Origin: Rickettsiales bacterium
Lineage (GTDB): Bacteria; Pseudomonadota; Alphaproteobacteria; Rs-D84; CACZYB01
DNA length: 5,906 bases
Assembly (NCBI GenBank): GCA_031288035.1
Contig: JAITSG010000064.1
Coordinates: 1-5,906 of the forward strand
Direction: 5' to 3'
Shown: positions 5,038 to 5,906 of the stretch, piece after piece
How positions within the stretch are numbered: the first letter of the stretch is position 1
How the letters are laid out: each line of letters opens with the position of its first letter
The notes under the pieces: model-generated
Database searches by the model: none
Seen by the model: the letters and a program-made list of their open reading frames with translations, nothing else
Told to the model about the DNA's origin: nothing
Program-made: the position numbers and the translations under genes

Positions 5038-5567
5038 AAACGGAAATCGACGGGGTTTTTATAATCGAGCCGCGGGTGTTCGAGGACGCGCGCGGATATT
5101 TTTTTGAATCCTACAGCAAGGCCGAGTTCGCCGCCAACGGCCTTGATTACGATTTCGTCCAGGACAATCAGAGCAAATCCGCGTACGGCACGATACGCGG
5201 CCTGCATTTCCAAAGGGGTGCCGCGGCCCAGGCCAAGCTGGTCCGGAGCCTTGCCGGCTCGGTGCTGGACGTCGCGGTCGATCTCCGCCCCGGTTCCGGC
5301 ACGTACGGCCGGCACGTGGCGGTAGAGATGACCGGCGATAGCAACCGCATGCTTATGATCCCGCGCGGCTTCGCGCACGGGTTTTCGGTGCTGAGCGAAA
5401 CGGCGGTGTTCGCGTACAAGTGCGACAACGTATACGACAAGTCGGCCGAGGGCGGGCTGTTGTGGAGCGATCCCACGCTCGGCATAGACTGGCGCATACC
5501 GGCCGGCCGTGAGATATTGTCGGACAAGGACAGGTCGTATCCGGCGCTGAAGGAGCTTGGAAAATGA
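5025..5567 (+). CDS. rmlC: dTDP-4-dehydrorhamnose 3,5-epimerase
   Basis: RmlC (RfbC) epimerises C3 and C5 of dTDP-4-keto-6-deoxyglucose, the third step to dTDP-L-rhamnose. It is a cupin-fold dimer in the cytoplasm. The 180-residue product has the family's order of motifs: FEDARGYFFESY (19-30), QDNQSKS (46-52), GTIRGLHFQ (55-63) with the catalytic base H61 and R58, QAKLVR (69-74) with K71, DVAVDLRPGSGTYG (82-95), IPRGFAHGF (112-120) with H118, YKCDNVY (131-137) with the probable acid Y131, and LWSDPTLGIDW (146-156). ATG 5025 is preferred over the in-frame TTG 5001 because AGGAG lies at 5015-5019 and the product then begins at the usual point. It overlaps rmlA by 13 bases and its stop overlaps the next start (ATGA, 5564-5567). 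rmlB and rmlD are not in this window. Confidence 0.97.
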   Translation: MRFVKTEIDGVFIIEPRVFEDARGYFFESYSKAEFAANGLDYDFVQDNQSKSAYGTIRGLHFQRGAAAQAKLVRSLAGSVLDVAVDLRPGSGTYGRHVAVEMTGDSNRMLMIPRGFAHGFSVLSETAVFAYKCDNVYDKSAEGGLLWSDPTLGIDWRIPAGREILSDKDRSYPALKELGK

Positions 5568-5641
5568 ATACGGTTATGGGCAATATAATAGCCGGCTTCA
5601 TGCCCGGCCGCGCTCTCCGGCACGATGTAAGGCGGTGGTTC
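5564..5641 (+). repeat. N-terminal GFxPG...RHxVR module, copy 2
   Basis: This is the partner of the module at 1965-2042. Conserved positions are M1, N2, N7, G11, F12, P14, G15, R19, H20, V22 and R23. The third-position bases differ widely between the copies, so the similarity is held at protein level rather than coming from a recent duplication. Confidence 0.6.
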
Positions 5642-5906
5642 GTCCGGCATGGCAACCGTAATCTGTTCCGTGACTCCAGATTCAAGATACCGGAGGGTTT
5701 CTCGTTCTTTTTCGATTCCAATCCGGTAAGGCGGTATAGGCTCGTCGACATGCATTTGTCGGATATACGGCGGCATTTCCCCGGCGAGGGGACCACAGTG
5801 GGCGAGCTTTCTCCGTGTCGGTTACTGGATACCGGGGACAGGGGTGTGTTTTCGGATTATTTGGTACGGAACGCGCCGGATTTGTGCGGAAAGCGGTTGG
5901 ACTGTT
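5564..5906 (+). CDS. Unrecognised polysaccharide-locus protein with N-terminal GFxPG/RHxVR module, 3' truncated
   Basis: ATG 5564 overlaps the rmlC stop (ATGA) and follows AAGGAG at 5550-5555. The frame is open for 114 codons to the window edge. Residues 1-26 carry the same module as the pyruvyl transferase: GFMPG (11-15) and RHDVRR (19-24), with 11 of 26 residues identical. The rest is rich in arginine (17 of 114 residues), with an aromatic patch FSFFFDS (46-52) and VFSDYLVRNAPDL (95-107). I recognise no catalytic motif in the visible part. Its tight coupling to rmlC and the shared module suggest another glycan-building enzyme, perhaps a transferase whose core lies downstream. That is inference from context. 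The frame, ribosome binding site and overlap make the gene itself likely to be real. Confidence 0.72.
   Translation, partial: MNTVMGNIIAGFMPGRALRHDVRRWFVRHGNRNLFRDSRFKIPEGFSFFFDSNPVRRYRLVDMHLSDIRRHFPGEGTTVGELSPCRLLDTGDRGVFSDYLVRNAPDLCGKRLDC

Noticed and set aside
1..5906. Search for CRISPR arrays, insertion-sequence ends, tRNA or rRNA genes
   Set aside because: No spaced direct repeats, terminal inverted repeats with a transposase, or recognisable tRNA/rRNA sequence was seen on either strand.

Overview
The window is a segment of a bacterial surface-polysaccharide (O-antigen, capsule or cell-wall glycan) biosynthesis locus. All supported genes lie on the + strand and are packed head to tail, mostly with GTGA/ATGA start-stop overlaps. 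The cores of the enzyme genes are GC-rich (hand counts of about 57-62% in sampled 60-base lines), yet isoleucine is written mainly as ATA (19 of 28 Ile codons in rmlA by hand count). The organism cannot be named from this. The codon habit is uncommon among GC-rich bacteria, and Synergistota-like lineages are one possibility.

Layout: (1) 1-397, the 3' end of a gene with a C-terminal tail of FGxP-type repeats. (2) 394-783, the wreck of a family 2 glycosyltransferase: its first 16 residues are joined directly to a C-terminal repeat tail, followed by a probable one-base frameshift and a 22-codon remnant ORF. (3) 780-1907, an intact GT8 glycosyltransferase with the same kind of repeat tail. (4) 1965-3179, a polysaccharide pyruvyl transferase-family protein with a short N-terminal GFxPG/RHxVR module and a coiled coil. 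(5) 3180-3310, the largest gap, with a small hairpin. (6) 3311-4159, a rhamnan synthesis F (RgpF)-family protein. (7) 4156-5037 rmlA and 5025-5567 rmlC, two of the four dTDP-L-rhamnose enzymes. (8) 5564 to the window end, the start of an unrecognised gene carrying the same N-terminal module as the pyruvyl transferase.

Together: RmlA and RmlC supply dTDP-L-rhamnose (rmlB and rmlD must lie elsewhere). The GT8 and RgpF-family proteins would add sugars, RgpF being the expected rhamnose-linked enzyme. The pyruvyl transferase would decorate the glycan with ketal pyruvate.

The most interesting signal is that enzymes of unrelated folds share small terminal modules. One is a C-terminal tandem FGxPxxxI-type repeat tail (gene 1, the GT2 remnant, GT8, and a degenerate unit on RgpF). 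The other is an N-terminal GFxPG...RHxVR segment (pyruvyl transferase and the last gene). Some of the module-coding DNA is much AT-richer than the catalytic cores. This suggests interchangeable tags, perhaps for assembling or localising the polysaccharide machinery. The function is inference only.
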